Shown here: piece by piece, positions 36,229 to 45,029 of the stretch | Layout of the letters: every line of letters starts with the position of its first letter | How positions within the stretch are numbered: position 1 is the stretch's first letter | Assembly (NCBI GenBank): GCA_016718875.1 | Contig: JADKBL010000027.1 | Location: forward strand, 1-64,000 | DNA: 64,000 nucleotides | Source of the DNA: Bacteroidota bacterium | GTDB lineage: Bacteria; Bacteroidota; Bacteroidia; Bacteroidales; VadinHA17 | Direction: 5' to 3' | Translations under genes and position numbers: made by a program | Notes under the pieces: generated by a model | The model's database searches: none | The model's input: the letters and a program-made list of their open reading frames with translations, nothing else | What the model was told of the DNA's origin: nothing

Positions 36229-37449
36229 TTATCTCTTCCTTCCCGGTAACCATTTTGACCTACCCCCTGTTTCTGCAAGGAATTTCATTGCCTGCTGGTG
36301 GCATATCAATTGTGCATCAAGAAGGTTATCAGGCACTTCTATATTCTTTTTCTGTGTCTCCTTAGTAGCTGAGAATGAATGACTTGGAGATTCAACTACC
36401 ACACTGAGGGCACCGCAGTGCCAGTTAAGCGCTCCATCAAGATTATAAGCACCTGTTGATGCCTGTTCAGCAGCATTGCCCTCAACAGCAGGATCATTGG
36501 TGTATTGCAAACCTTTAATGGCCAGTTCAGAGTGTACATAATGGAATAGCGTATCAAATGCTGTATGAAGCGCAGGTTCACCAAGGGGTCTGTCCATTCT
36601 CATGCACATTGCACCGGTATGCAGGTTTATTATCAGATCAGGTTTTTCCCTGTCAGTGAGATCAAACAAGGCCTGTGTCTCCGGCTGCTTCTTACCCAGG
36701 AAATTATCATGCTGGAAATTAACACCATTATCATTAGGATAACCACCAGGGAAACCGGGTTTTGAAAAGTCCATAGGAATGAATTCCTTGATCTGCGGCC
36801 ATCCTGTAATTTTTCCTTTATCATCGCCTCCTGTGTTAAGATATTCAGCTACAGTGAAATCGGTATCGCGATAAAGTTCCATCCTTAAAGGAATTCTCTC
36901 CCTGCCATCAGGATTGGTAACAGGGATAAGGACAAGCCTGTCAATTCTTGATGCCACCTCATTTATCAGCGGCCATTCTTTACCACGGAGATCCTTTCCT
37001 GTTTCAAGGACAGAAATAAGGTTTACCATTCCAACTATACCCTCAAACTCTCCGCCATGAACAGCAGCCATTCCCATATAGACTGTCTTGCCATGATCAG
37101 GTCCCCGGTATGCAGCAACATCGCCAAAACCCAGTGATCCGGAGAATGTAGTTGTGCCTTTTCCCTGGCGTGGAGTCCCATAAACCACCGCTCTTATCTC
37201 TCTGCCTCCGGCTGATGTACCTATTATTTCTATCTTTCCTTTCTTAACTGTCTTGTCGAGAAAGGCATATACTTCCTTATATTCCGAAACCCAGAAATCA
37301 GGGATTTCAGGTGCCTCCTTCAGATAGTCAGGAGGAATCTCAAATGTGAAAGATTGCTTAGGAGCAATATTATTCTGCTTGCAGCATATTAATGATATTG
37401 TGATTATTACAAGTAGTACAGCAATAGGAAACAGATGCGTTTTTTTCAT
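36229..37449 (-). CDS. M14-family zinc carboxypeptidase-like lipoprotein
   Basis: This 406-residue protein has a lipobox-like SLICC (Cys22 or Cys23). The zinc motif HXXE is MAAVHGGEFEG (His131, Glu134). Further M14 features are LVLIPVTNPDGRERIPLR, PDLIINLHTGAMCMRMDR (third zinc His) and LSVVVESPSHSFSATKE (catalytic Glu). M14 enzymes trim C-terminal amino acids. In a locus of glycan hydrolases it may remove peptide from glycopeptides or act on a sugar-peptide bond. It lies between the DUF6067 copy 2 gene (11 bp gap) and the six-hairpin glycosidase gene, in one run of minus-strand genes. Confidence 0.82.
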   Translation of the reverse strand: MKKTHLFPIAVLLVIITISLICCKQNNIAPKQSFTFEIPPDYLKEAPEIPDFWVSEYKEVYAFLDKTVKKGKIEIIGTSAGGREIRAVVYGTPRQGKGTTTFSGSLGFGDVAAYRGPDHGKTVYMGMAAVHGGEFEGIVGMVNLISVLETGKDLRGKEWPLINEVASRIDRLVLIPVTNPDGRERIPLRMELYRDTDFTVAEYLNTGGDDKGKITGWPQIKEFIPMDFSKPGFPGGYPNDNGVNFQHDNFLGKKQPETQALFDLTDREKPDLIINLHTGAMCMRMDRPLGEPALHTAFDTLFHYVHSELAIKGLQYTNDPAVEGNAAEQASTGAYNLDGALNWHCGALSVVVESPSHSFSATKETQKKNIEVPDNLLDAQLICHQQAMKFLAETGGRSKWLPGRKR

Positions 37450-37460
37450 GACTTCAATAT

Positions 37461-39878
37461 TTATTTTTTATTTCGAATTATTATCAGAAAGCCTTTTTTT
37501 GAAGGAATTGTAAGATCGCTCAGTGCTACATTTTCTGCAGCATCCTGAAAATCCTTTATTGCAGGTTTGAAGATCTCAGCACCTGACGGATCAATGCCGA
37601 GTTCTTTCCATTTGATTTTCAATGAAACCGGCTGGTCCTTTTCACTCCAGTTGGCAACAGCCAGAATTGATTCATTTTCACCTTTGAACAGTGAAGTAAA
37701 GACTTTACTGTTACTGCTCTTAACAGGGTAGTTTTCTTCCCAATACCCGGTAAGAACTTTATCAGTGATTTTGTATTCATCCCAGAACTTCCAGATCTCG
37801 ATTGGTGTATTTCCTACCCATCCTGCCCGGTTGGTAATACCATACACCATTCCCCTCCATGGATTTCCACCGCCTTCTAGCATCTGTCCCGGTAAGCCGA
37901 AGGGAATTCCTGATACCTCTATCAGCCAGTGGTCGGGAGCCCTGTTGTAGTCGCGGCCTTCTCCGATCCAGACAAGGTCAAAATACGGAAGCAGATCCAT
38001 ATAGAGATTAAGACAGTTCGTAAACCCGGCCCATTCATTGAAATGATTCCAGCTGTGCAGGTCCATCCTGCCTTCAGGCCGGTATTGATCTATTATCTTC
38101 CTTGCCCGCTGGAGTGTATACCTGTCAAGAGCCGAGTCATCAATATAGACCCCATCAATTCCGATATTCTTTACCATCCATTCCAGTCCGGCAACATAGA
38201 AATTATTGAGCCTGCCATCAGGTGTTGTAATAACAGAAAGATCAGTCTCATCTTTGAACTTCCCTTCCTTTATGACATTGTACCATGCAGGTATATATTT
38301 CTCCCTCAGGTTCTTAACCAGCCACTCATTCGGCCCTTTTGAGTTAATTACAGTTTTACTGTCATTACCCGGACCCGGGAAAATAATCTCACCATTAAGG
38401 CTGTAAAAAGCCCAGAACTCGGGTAGGTTTTTTGTAAGCTCTCTTGTTGTATAGTAGAATTTCATCCGCATATTTTTCTGATGAGCCTCGTCAACAAGGC
38501 TTTTCAGCTCAGCAACATTTGGATCGAGGTAGGGGTAGTTTATGAAAGGATAGATGTCCTCGGCATGGTGAATATTGATAACATTGGCTCCAACTGCCCT
38601 GGCTGTTTCAACCTTGACCGAAGTATTTGTACCGCCTCCGTGATAATATCTTTCACTGAATTTATTTTTCCTGTCAATCGTTCTGAAAGGCGTGAGAAGC
38701 AATTCAAAATTATAGTTCAGTACCTCTCCTTCTGCCAATTCCCTCTCACCAGAGTAGGCATTGACAACTACATCCTCACCCTTCTTTAAGACATCAACTC
38801 CCCCTTTTCCGCTGTTACCCCAGGAAAAAGGGAGATTAAGCGGGCCAAACTTATAATAGACATTTATCAGAGGTCTGATATAATTCTCAGCCTTTAATTT
38901 AATTCTCAGGCCACCGCATACTGACCCGATCCAGAGCATATCCTGATTCTTTTTCACATCCCATTTCCAACGCCATTCCGGTGAACGGTAACCTCCTTCA
39001 TGGCCGAGACCCATCATATATTCTGCTTTATCCTTAACTACCGGCACCTCAAGACGGATATCCCTGATCTTCAGAGCCTTCTTTGGTATAAGCTTCAGGC
39101 TGTATTCAACAAATCCGTCAAATTCCAGGTGTCCGCTAACTTCAAGATCAGCCTCTTCTGATGAGTTGATAACTTTCCAGTTTATACCGGCATCGGATTT
39201 ATCAGTAAAAACAATCTTCCCCGGAATAAGCCTGATAATAGCTCCCTGCTGTTTTTCAATTATGAACCTGAATGGAGTTTTAATGACAAACTCACCTTTT
39301 TCATTTATCGATTGATTTGAAGACTCAAAATAACTGACATAAGAAGAAATAAGACCATTGTCATCAATTGTAAGAGAGCGTCCAAGGATGCTCAGTTTAT
39401 TTCCTTCTGCTTTAACCGGGATGAAACCTTTTGTAACTTCATTGTTTATGCCGGTACGCGAATTGAGCCAGTTAAGACGTGAGAGCCTTGCACCCTCATC
39501 ATAACCATGGTCAGGAACCGGATCACCGGCGACCTTCACTGCGATATCCAGACTCTCTTTTTCTGCTCCCGATGAAACAGTTACAGTTCCTTTATATGTA
39601 CCAGCAGCAGCACCTTCCAGGTCGATACCTATCCAGAGAGCCTGAACTCTTCCAGCCGGGACATTAACAGATTTAATGAACGGATTGCCTTTAATATCAA
39701 TTCCGCCTTTATTGAAGCAGGTAATCTTACCGGTTTCTATTTTCTTCCCGCCTGCGGCAGTAAAATCTGTGAATTCAACCTGAACATCAGTAACATCGTT
39801 TTTAATGGCCCAGACTCCTGTTTGAAAGACAAAGTACTCATCCGGACGTGCAGCAAGCTTCAGATGACCGCCGCCCAA
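37461..39878 (-). CDS. DUF6067 glycoside-hydrolase-like protein (copy 2), N-terminus missing
   Basis: This 805-residue frame is homologous to copy 1 at 4141-7089: TYKGTVTVSSGAEK, RLSRLNWLNSRTGINNEVTK, YMMGLGHEGG, YYTTRELTKNLPEFWAFYSL, WMVKNIGIDGVYIDDSALDR and MDLHSWNHFNEW. The family N-terminus of about 200 residues is not in this frame. In-frame codons upstream still read NPLKWFDSIPEYRLSEA and then meet a stop near 39940. Further residues of the family (SLKYGSKIENRSFLVF) are visible in another frame at about 39955-40010, before the sequence becomes unreadable. The gene is therefore broken by frameshifts at its 5' end next to the poor stretch at 39.93-40.51 kb. Confidence 0.72.
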   Translation of the reverse strand: MGGGHLKLAARPDEYFVFQTGVWAIKNDVTDVQVEFTDFTAAGGKKIETGKITCFNKGGIDIKGNPFIKSVNVPAGRVQALWIGIDLEGAAAGTYKGTVTVSSGAEKESLDIAVKVAGDPVPDHGYDEGARLSRLNWLNSRTGINNEVTKGFIPVKAEGNKLSILGRSLTIDDNGLISSYVSYFESSNQSINEKGEFVIKTPFRFIIEKQQGAIIRLIPGKIVFTDKSDAGINWKVINSSEEADLEVSGHLEFDGFVEYSLKLIPKKALKIRDIRLEVPVVKDKAEYMMGLGHEGGYRSPEWRWKWDVKKNQDMLWIGSVCGGLRIKLKAENYIRPLINVYYKFGPLNLPFSWGNSGKGGVDVLKKGEDVVVNAYSGERELAEGEVLNYNFELLLTPFRTIDRKNKFSERYYHGGGTNTSVKVETARAVGANVINIHHAEDIYPFINYPYLDPNVAELKSLVDEAHQKNMRMKFYYTTRELTKNLPEFWAFYSLNGEIIFPGPGNDSKTVINSKGPNEWLVKNLREKYIPAWYNVIKEGKFKDETDLSVITTPDGRLNNFYVAGLEWMVKNIGIDGVYIDDSALDRYTLQRARKIIDQYRPEGRMDLHSWNHFNEWAGFTNCLNLYMDLLPYFDLVWIGEGRDYNRAPDHWLIEVSGIPFGLPGQMLEGGGNPWRGMVYGITNRAGWVGNTPIEIWKFWDEYKITDKVLTGYWEENYPVKSSNSKVFTSLFKGENESILAVANWSEKDQPVSLKIKWKELGIDPSGAEIFKPAIKDFQDAAENVALSDLTIPSKKGFLIIIRNKK

Positions 39879-39929
39879 AGCTTCAGATAACCTGTACTCA
39901 GGTATGGAATCAAACCATTTCAGAGGATT

Positions 39930-40510
39930 CTCCCTTAATTAAGGAAAAACCAAAAATGATCGGTTTTCAATCTTACTGCCATATTTTAATGAAGCCTCTG
40001 ATGTTGAAATATTTACGGCTTCAGAGCACCCGGCAAAAAATTAACACCGCGATAAAAAAAGATATTCTGTGATTTACGAAAAGGGGATTTTTTTTTCTGA
40101 TCCAACCAGACAGAAGAATTACAGAAAACGGAGGGTCCCTCTCACCGCGTTTTTGTATTTCGTCTGTCAAAGAACCGAAAAGCTTTTCAGCAGCGGGCTG
40201 GTAAAAAAAGGAACGAAGAAAGTCTGAACTTATACAAAAGCTGCATGAAGAAAAAGCATTGGTCAAGCAAACCATTGCCCACGAGTGATTGTAATCCCGC
40301 TCCCCGTGCCAGTTCAATTATTTGTCAAAGAAAAAAAAAAAAAAACCCGCCGCCTTCACTCGCTGTATTTTTGTTTCGAAAAAAACCAGAGCCCCCGGGA
40401 AAAAAAAAAACCACCCCCGCAGGAGAGGGAAAAAAAACCAAATTTGGGGGGCCGGTAAAACAGGCGACAAGGAGGGACCCCCTTCACAAAAAAAAAACAA
40501 CGGGGCCCTT
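39930..40510. other. Unreadable stretch with long A, C and G runs; probable sequence or assembly artefact
   Basis: The stretch contains runs such as about 15 A after 40,328, ten A near 40,403, GGAGAGGGAAAAAAAACC and TTTGGGGGGCCGG, and has no convincing codon structure on either strand. It lies exactly between the truncated DUF6067 copy 2 and the 3' end of GH32, where the DUF6067 N-terminus should be. Similar homopolymer-rich patches are at 42262-42330 and 42840-42940. I can support no gene here. Confidence 0.65.
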
Positions 40511-41216
40511 ATTGATCATAGGGTATATTAAATCCTCGGAAGAGTATATTTAAAATGGTTGACAATCTATTACCAATTGATTTTAATTCATGTACTTCAA
40601 GTGAATTAATCCTGAGATTTCCCCTGAAGGCAAGACCCTCATCTGATTTTTTGTCTTTCAGTTGTTCTGAAATGAACAGTTTTCCCTTTCCTATATAGGC
40701 TTCAACAGATGTTCTGTCAAGTATAACTTCAATACTGAACCTGAAAATACCTGGTTTATCACATATATACGGAGCCCCGTTGAAGCGGTTATAGTTACCG
40801 TCAAAATAGACAACAGGATTACCATTGTAATATAACTCGAGTCCAAGACCATGAACAATTTCAGCATCTATTTTCAGATGAAACATGTCTCCTTTTACTT
40901 CTTTCAGTTTCTCATTTGCCTCTTCAGTTGTCAGGTTATTCCATGAAAATGATTTCTGATGCAGGTTTTCAATCTCTTTTACAGGTTCACAGAAAAGCCT
41001 GATGCCTTCGGCTGTTGTCCTCAGTGTCAGCTCACACGGGAACAGCATCATCTGGTTAAAAGCCATTCCTTTGTGCTCTATCCTTCCCCATCCGATCTGT
41101 ATTCTCCTGCCGTCGGGTACATTATTATATGTCTGTGCTGCATACTGGCTTCCCCAGTTGTAGAAGTATTTGCCATGCTCCGGAGAGAATTTTTCACCGT
41201 CAAAATTACCAATCAT
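40509..41216 (-). CDS. GH32 fructan hydrolase, C-terminal part
   Basis: This is the same reading frame as the gene portion at 41235-42191, separated only by a TAA stop at 41235-41237 and six codons (GASGTY). It covers the end of the five-blade propeller (MIGNFDGEKFSPEHGKYFYN, RRIQIGWGRIEHKGMAFNQM) and the C-terminal beta-sandwich (SVEAYIGKGKLFIS). The canonical GH32 ending is EVHELKSIW followed by a stop. Here one T seems to be missing (CAATTGGTAATAG), so translation runs on to 40509. The native end is probably near 40574. Confidence 0.8.
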   Translation of the reverse strand: MIGNFDGEKFSPEHGKYFYNWGSQYAAQTYNNVPDGRRIQIGWGRIEHKGMAFNQMMLFPCELTLRTTAEGIRLFCEPVKEIENLHQKSFSWNNLTTEEANEKLKEVKGDMFHLKIDAEIVHGLGLELYYNGNPVVYFDGNYNRFNGAPYICDKPGIFRFSIEVILDRTSVEAYIGKGKLFISEQLKDKKSDEGLAFRGNLRINSLEVHELKSIGNRLSTILNILFRGFNIPYDQ

Positions 41217-41234
41217 GTAAGTACCGGAAGCCCC

Positions 41235-42191
41235 TTACATAACCCATTTCCTATTATTCGGATTTCCATCAACTGCCAGTTCGAAAAACTCTGGACATTC
41301 ATAATATCCCTGAACAGTACTCTTTTCTTCCCATTTCTTAAGATCCTTTGAATTGTAGATGATGTTGTAGTTATCATTATAGAGCACCATCACCCAGGTC
41401 TTCGTCGGTTCAAACCAGAATACTTTCGGATCGCGGTCGGGACCGAGAATTGGATTACCTTCATATTTTGTGAAGCACCTTCCATTGTCTGTGCTGTAGG
41501 CCACATTCTGCGACATTTTTTTGCCTGCTGCAGTGTAGAAGACAACTAGTGCATCCTTACCCCAGCCTGCAGTGTTATCTCTGTCAATAACTGCAGAGCC
41601 CGAAAACATTGTTCCAAGTGAATCGGGTTCAAGTGCTATGCCCAGTTCTTCCCAGTGTACCAGGTCTTTGCTGACAGCATGCCCCCAGTGCATATTTTCC
41701 CAGAACTTTTCAAAGGGATTATGCTGATAGTAAAGATGATATTCACCATCAAACCATACAAGACCGTTTGGGTCATTGTTCCATCCCCTGCGTGATGAGA
41801 AATGGATCTGCGGACGGTTTATCTCTTTGTAAAGAGTGTCGTGACCGGCAATTTTGTCATCCTGGTAAATATTCTTTAGTCCTTCTGTATTACCGGCATA
41901 AGAGACAGAAAGTGTTTTTCCGCTGTATTTTGAAATATCGTAAAATACCCAGTAATCGGGTTTTCCTGGTGCAAGGCGGATAGAGAATTCCTTTACATTA
42001 ATTCCGTCTGCCATAAATGTCATCTTTGCACGATCTTCAGACTGGGAGACAGGAAGATTAAGATATCTGCTCTTAATAACCATTGAAATTTCCTTTATTT
42101 CATTTTTTCCGGTCTGCTGGTCTTTTGTTCCACAGGAGGAGATCAATATTACTGATAAGATGAAAAGCAGTTGGTTGATTTTCGGATACAT
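41235..42191 (-). CDS. GH32 fructan hydrolase (levanase/inulinase-like lipoprotein), N-terminal part with catalytic residues
   Basis: The N-terminus is a lipoprotein signal (VILISSC, Cys20). About 100 residues of beta-domain precede the GH32 five-blade propeller. All three catalytic motifs are present: WNNDPNG (Asp140, nucleophile), GPDRDPKVFW (Asp254, transition-state stabiliser) and GYYECPEFF (Glu298, acid/base). The product would hydrolyse beta-fructosides. The frame ends at KWVM-TAA where family members read KWVLYG, so the stop replaces a Tyr codon. A TAT-to-TAA or TAC-to-TAA change, or a base-call error, would explain it. Confidence 0.88.
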   Translation of the reverse strand: MYPKINQLLFILSVILISSCGTKDQQTGKNEIKEISMVIKSRYLNLPVSQSEDRAKMTFMADGINVKEFSIRLAPGKPDYWVFYDISKYSGKTLSVSYAGNTEGLKNIYQDDKIAGHDTLYKEINRPQIHFSSRRGWNNDPNGLVWFDGEYHLYYQHNPFEKFWENMHWGHAVSKDLVHWEELGIALEPDSLGTMFSGSAVIDRDNTAGWGKDALVVFYTAAGKKMSQNVAYSTDNGRCFTKYEGNPILGPDRDPKVFWFEPTKTWVMVLYNDNYNIIYNSKDLKKWEEKSTVQGYYECPEFFELAVDGNPNNRKWVM

Positions 42192-42261
42192 ATTTGAAGT
42201 TTTTATTATATACTAAACTTAATAGATAATTCTGTTATTTAAACTTACCGGATGGATACAC

Positions 42262-42400
42262 AAACCCCCCCCCCCGGGCCCTCCCCTCTTTTTTTTCCAA
42301 AAATCTCCCCCCGGGCCCCCCCTCGTGGATACACATGAACTCATTCCCCCCTCTCTGCTGCACAGAGAGGGGGATGCCTATGGGAGGGACTTCACGTTAA
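42262..42400. repeat. GC-rich palindrome cluster on one side of DUF559 gene 2, partly unreliable
   Basis: A homopolymer-rich part (thirteen C, eight T, six C) at 42267-42330 looks like poor sequence. It is followed by a clean palindrome CCCCCTCTCTGC-TGCA-CAGAGAGGGGG and the tail ATGCCTATGGGAGGGACTTC, related to the repeats at 402 and 7165. Confidence 0.65.
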
Positions 42401-42789
42401 GAGCTGACATTTTCAAGAAATCGTTTAATTTTCAGAAGGGCTTCATCCATATCATCCAATTCTTCATTTTTCAGCCTGAGAATAAGAAGTCCAAGTCTTT
42501 TAAGTTCTTCATCTCTGAACTGATCATATTCAACAGTAGATTCATGTATCGGACCGTCAAGTTCAATAACAGTTTTCTTCTCATCACAATAAAAATCAGC
42601 AATAAAATAATTCAGGCCACGGTAATCTGCTTTGTAAACTATCGGATGCTGACGTAAAAATTTCAATCCGGAAAGCCTTCTATTCCTTAATTGATCCCAA
42701 AGAAGAGTTTCTGAATCTGTCATATTTTTTCTGAGCTCTCTGGCACTTTTCTTAATCACTTTGAAATCAATGTACTTGCCTTTTCCCAT
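42397..42789 (-). CDS. DUF559 / Vsr-like endonuclease domain protein 2
   Basis: This 130-residue protein has the same family features as 14001-14381: NMTDSETLLWDQLR, LKFLRQHPIVYKADYRG, YFIADFYCDEKK, VIELDGPIHES (Asp, Glu-X-Asp of the nuclease core) and LLILRLKNEELDDMDEAL. The two copies are clearly related but far from identical, so they are not a recent duplication. Flanking GC-rich palindromes lie at 42262-42400 and 42822-42960. The gene interrupts a run of carbohydrate genes (GH32 and GH20). Confidence 0.85.
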   Translation of the reverse strand: MGKGKYIDFKVIKKSARELRKNMTDSETLLWDQLRNRRLSGLKFLRQHPIVYKADYRGLNYFIADFYCDEKKTVIELDGPIHESTVEYDQFRDEELKRLGLLILRLKNEELDDMDEALLKIKRFLENVSS

Positions 42790-42821
42790 AAATTCTATCT
42801 AAACTAAAACTTTGTTTCCCG

Positions 42822-42960
42822 GGCCTCTTATCCCCTCTTTCCGCCAGCTGGCGGAGAGAGGGGGGGGGGTTCAGGGGGGGGTTTAAAAAGTTTGGTTTTT
42901 TAATTAAAAAAAGGTTTTTTTTGGGCCTTCCCCCCCCCGCCGAGGCAGAGGGGTAGAGTT
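42822..42960. repeat. GC-rich palindrome cluster on the other side of DUF559 gene 2, partly unreliable
   Basis: CCCCTCTTTCCGCCAGCTGG followed by CGGAGAGAGGGG is a good palindrome. It is followed by G, T and C runs (GTTCAGGGGGGGGTTT, CTTCCCCCCCCCGCC) that look unreliable. It separates DUF559 gene 2 from GH20. Confidence 0.6.
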
Positions 42961-42970
42961 CATGCTTTAC

Positions 42971-44863
42971 TCAGGATACTCTTTTTATCAGATCCGCAAT
43001 TGAAACTGTAATAATTCTGCCAAGCGGTTTGCCATCCCTGTAGGTAATAACCCTGAAAGTATCGGCATCCTTCTGTACAGGAAGCTTTTCTCCCTGTTTG
43101 TATAAGAAAGAGTGGTCATCAGGATAAGTATTATCAAAAGTGTAATAGATGTCAACACCTTCCAGTTCGGACCCAAGTTCAATAAGCAATTCACCCTTTT
43201 CATTCTTTGAAGGTGTTATGATGGCATCGCAGAAACTGACCGCATAATTAATATCAGCCTGCTCAAGTCTTGTGAGATGAGTCTCTGTGCGTTGTACAAA
43301 GTTGTTCCAGTCCCTGGACTCCGCAGGTGACCACAGTACCTCTGCAAGGGCAAAGGAACGGGGCCACAGCATATATTCAGCATGACGGAAAGTGGGAACG
43401 CTTTCAGTCCAGAGGTTTCCCTGACCTCCAAGAATGTAACCCGGATCAACACCTTCGGGAACAGGTTCAAATTCATACACTTTCTTGAGCCGCAGCATCG
43501 CATAGGTTGGTGGTTCGATTGCAGGATCGCCCTGGTAGAAATCAATGTATGCATATTCAACAGGACTCATAACGACATGATGTTGAGCTTTGGCAGCAGT
43601 GATACCTCCCTGCATTCCACGCCAGCTCATTACGGCCGCATTGGGCGCTAGACCTCCCTCAAGTATCTCATCCCAGCCGATAAGTTTTTTTCCTTTTGCT
43701 TCAAGTATCTTTTCAAGCCTCTTGATGAAATAACTCTGTAGTTCATTCTCATCCTTCAGACCATTCTCCTTCATCCGTTTCTGGCAGTCGGGGCATTTTT
43801 TCCAGAAACCCTTGAAACATTCATCACCTCCGATATGCACGTATTCAAAAGGAAACAAGTCAGCAACTTCCGACAATACCTTCTCCATATATTCATATGA
43901 TGTCTCCTTCCCGGCACAGATTGAATTATCATCGATTGCGTAAAACTTGCTGCCCGGATTCACATTATATTTCTTGCCTGTGGAAGAAAGATACGGATAG
44001 GCTGCAATTGCTGCCAGGCTGTGACCGGGAGCCTCTATTTCAGGTAAGATATTGACATTCCGGAACATGGCATATTCAATCAGATCCTTCATCTGTTCCT
44101 GTGTATAAAATCCACCATATGTTGCTGCTTCCCCTTCCTGCGGTACCTCCCTGTCCCACCAGAGTCCGGTGCGCGGAACTCTCCATGCACCTGTGGTTGT
44201 CAGTTCAGGCAGCTGCTTTATTTCAAGTCTCCATCCCTGGTCATCGGTAAGATGAAGCTGGAGAACATTGTATTTGTAGCGCACCATCTCATCGATCATC
44301 TTCTTTACCTCATCTGTTGTAAAGAAATGACGGCTGACATCGAGAAGCAGTCCTCTCCACTTGAACCGGGGAAAATCTTCAATTGCAACACACTGAAATT
44401 CAACTTCATCATCTTCACATTCCTCACACTCCTCACCGGCAGGAAACATCTGAAGGAGTGTCTGGATGCCATAAAATAGGCCTCCGCTTTTTGCGGCAGC
44501 AATTTCAATTCCGCCTGAAGTGACATTGAGTTTGTAGCCTTCAGTGCCAAGTGTATTCAGGAGATCTTCCTGCAGCAGCAGGTTTATTCCCTTGCCTTTA
44601 CCTTCATTAATCTGAAGTTCAAGACCGGAAGCAGTGCTGATCTCATCTGCAAGGTATTCTGCAAGGGGAAGCAGTTCTTCACCGGAATGAAAGATTACTG
44701 AACTGCTCTTCAACTCAAACTCCCCGGAGCTCAGGGACATTTTTACTGGCTGGGGAATAATGGAAAGTTGTTTGCCTCCTTCTGACTGATCCGATTCACT
44801 ATCACATCCTGCGATATAAATGATCAGTACCAGCAGCTTTAAAATCCTGATGCTTGTTTTCAT
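42971..44863 (-). CDS. GH20 beta-N-acetylhexosaminidase lipoprotein
   Basis: This 630-residue protein has a lipobox (IYIAGC, Cys20). An N-terminal GH20b domain (about 33-165) precedes the GH20 TIM barrel: WRGLLLDVSRHFFT, LQLHLTDDQGWRLEIK, ILPEIEAPGHSLAAI and YVHIGGDECF with the catalytic pair Asp347-Glu348. A C-terminal beta-domain (DIYYTFDNTYPDD) follows. An acidic, cysteine-rich insert, GEECEECEDDEVEFQC (143-158), sits just before the barrel and is unusual. The enzyme removes terminal GlcNAc or GalNAc, consistent with breakdown of complex glycans alongside fucosidases and mannosidases. Confidence 0.92.
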   Translation of the reverse strand: MKTSIRILKLLVLIIYIAGCDSESDQSEGGKQLSIIPQPVKMSLSSGEFELKSSSVIFHSGEELLPLAEYLADEISTASGLELQINEGKGKGINLLLQEDLLNTLGTEGYKLNVTSGGIEIAAAKSGGLFYGIQTLLQMFPAGEECEECEDDEVEFQCVAIEDFPRFKWRGLLLDVSRHFFTTDEVKKMIDEMVRYKYNVLQLHLTDDQGWRLEIKQLPELTTTGAWRVPRTGLWWDREVPQEGEAATYGGFYTQEQMKDLIEYAMFRNVNILPEIEAPGHSLAAIAAYPYLSSTGKKYNVNPGSKFYAIDDNSICAGKETSYEYMEKVLSEVADLFPFEYVHIGGDECFKGFWKKCPDCQKRMKENGLKDENELQSYFIKRLEKILEAKGKKLIGWDEILEGGLAPNAAVMSWRGMQGGITAAKAQHHVVMSPVEYAYIDFYQGDPAIEPPTYAMLRLKKVYEFEPVPEGVDPGYILGGQGNLWTESVPTFRHAEYMLWPRSFALAEVLWSPAESRDWNNFVQRTETHLTRLEQADINYAVSFCDAIITPSKNEKGELLIELGSELEGVDIYYTFDNTYPDDHSFLYKQGEKLPVQKDADTFRVITYRDGKPLGRIITVSIADLIKRVS

Positions 44864-44882
44864 AATTCTGAGTTATAAGTTT

Positions 44883-45004
44883 TTACCACAGAGGACACTA
44901 AGTCCTTCGCTTTCGGCTCAGGAAAACACTGAGAACACAGAGAAACTGAAATCAATTCTTTGTGTCCTCTGTGTCATCCTCTGTGCCCTCTGTGGTTAAA
45001 AATT
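44883..45004. repeat. CACAGAG-family long palindromic repeat
   Basis: Left arm TTACCACAGAGGACACTAAG and ACTGAGAACACAGAG; right arm TTTGTGTCCTCTGTGTCAT and CTCTGTGCCCTCTGTGGTTA. It is one of the longest copies, filling the gap upstream of GH20. Confidence 0.82.
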
Positions 45005-45029
45005 AATATTTAATGCTCTGTTAATTATC

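Noticed and set aside
40245..40553. A Lys/Pro-rich 102-residue plus-strand frame
   Set aside because: It is made by A-runs in the unreadable stretch (KKKKNPPP-type residues), not a real protein.
41235..41237. Recoding (selenocysteine or pyrrolysine) at the GH32 stop
   Set aside because: The codon is TAA, not TGA or TAG, and no recoding structure is evident; mutation or error is simpler.
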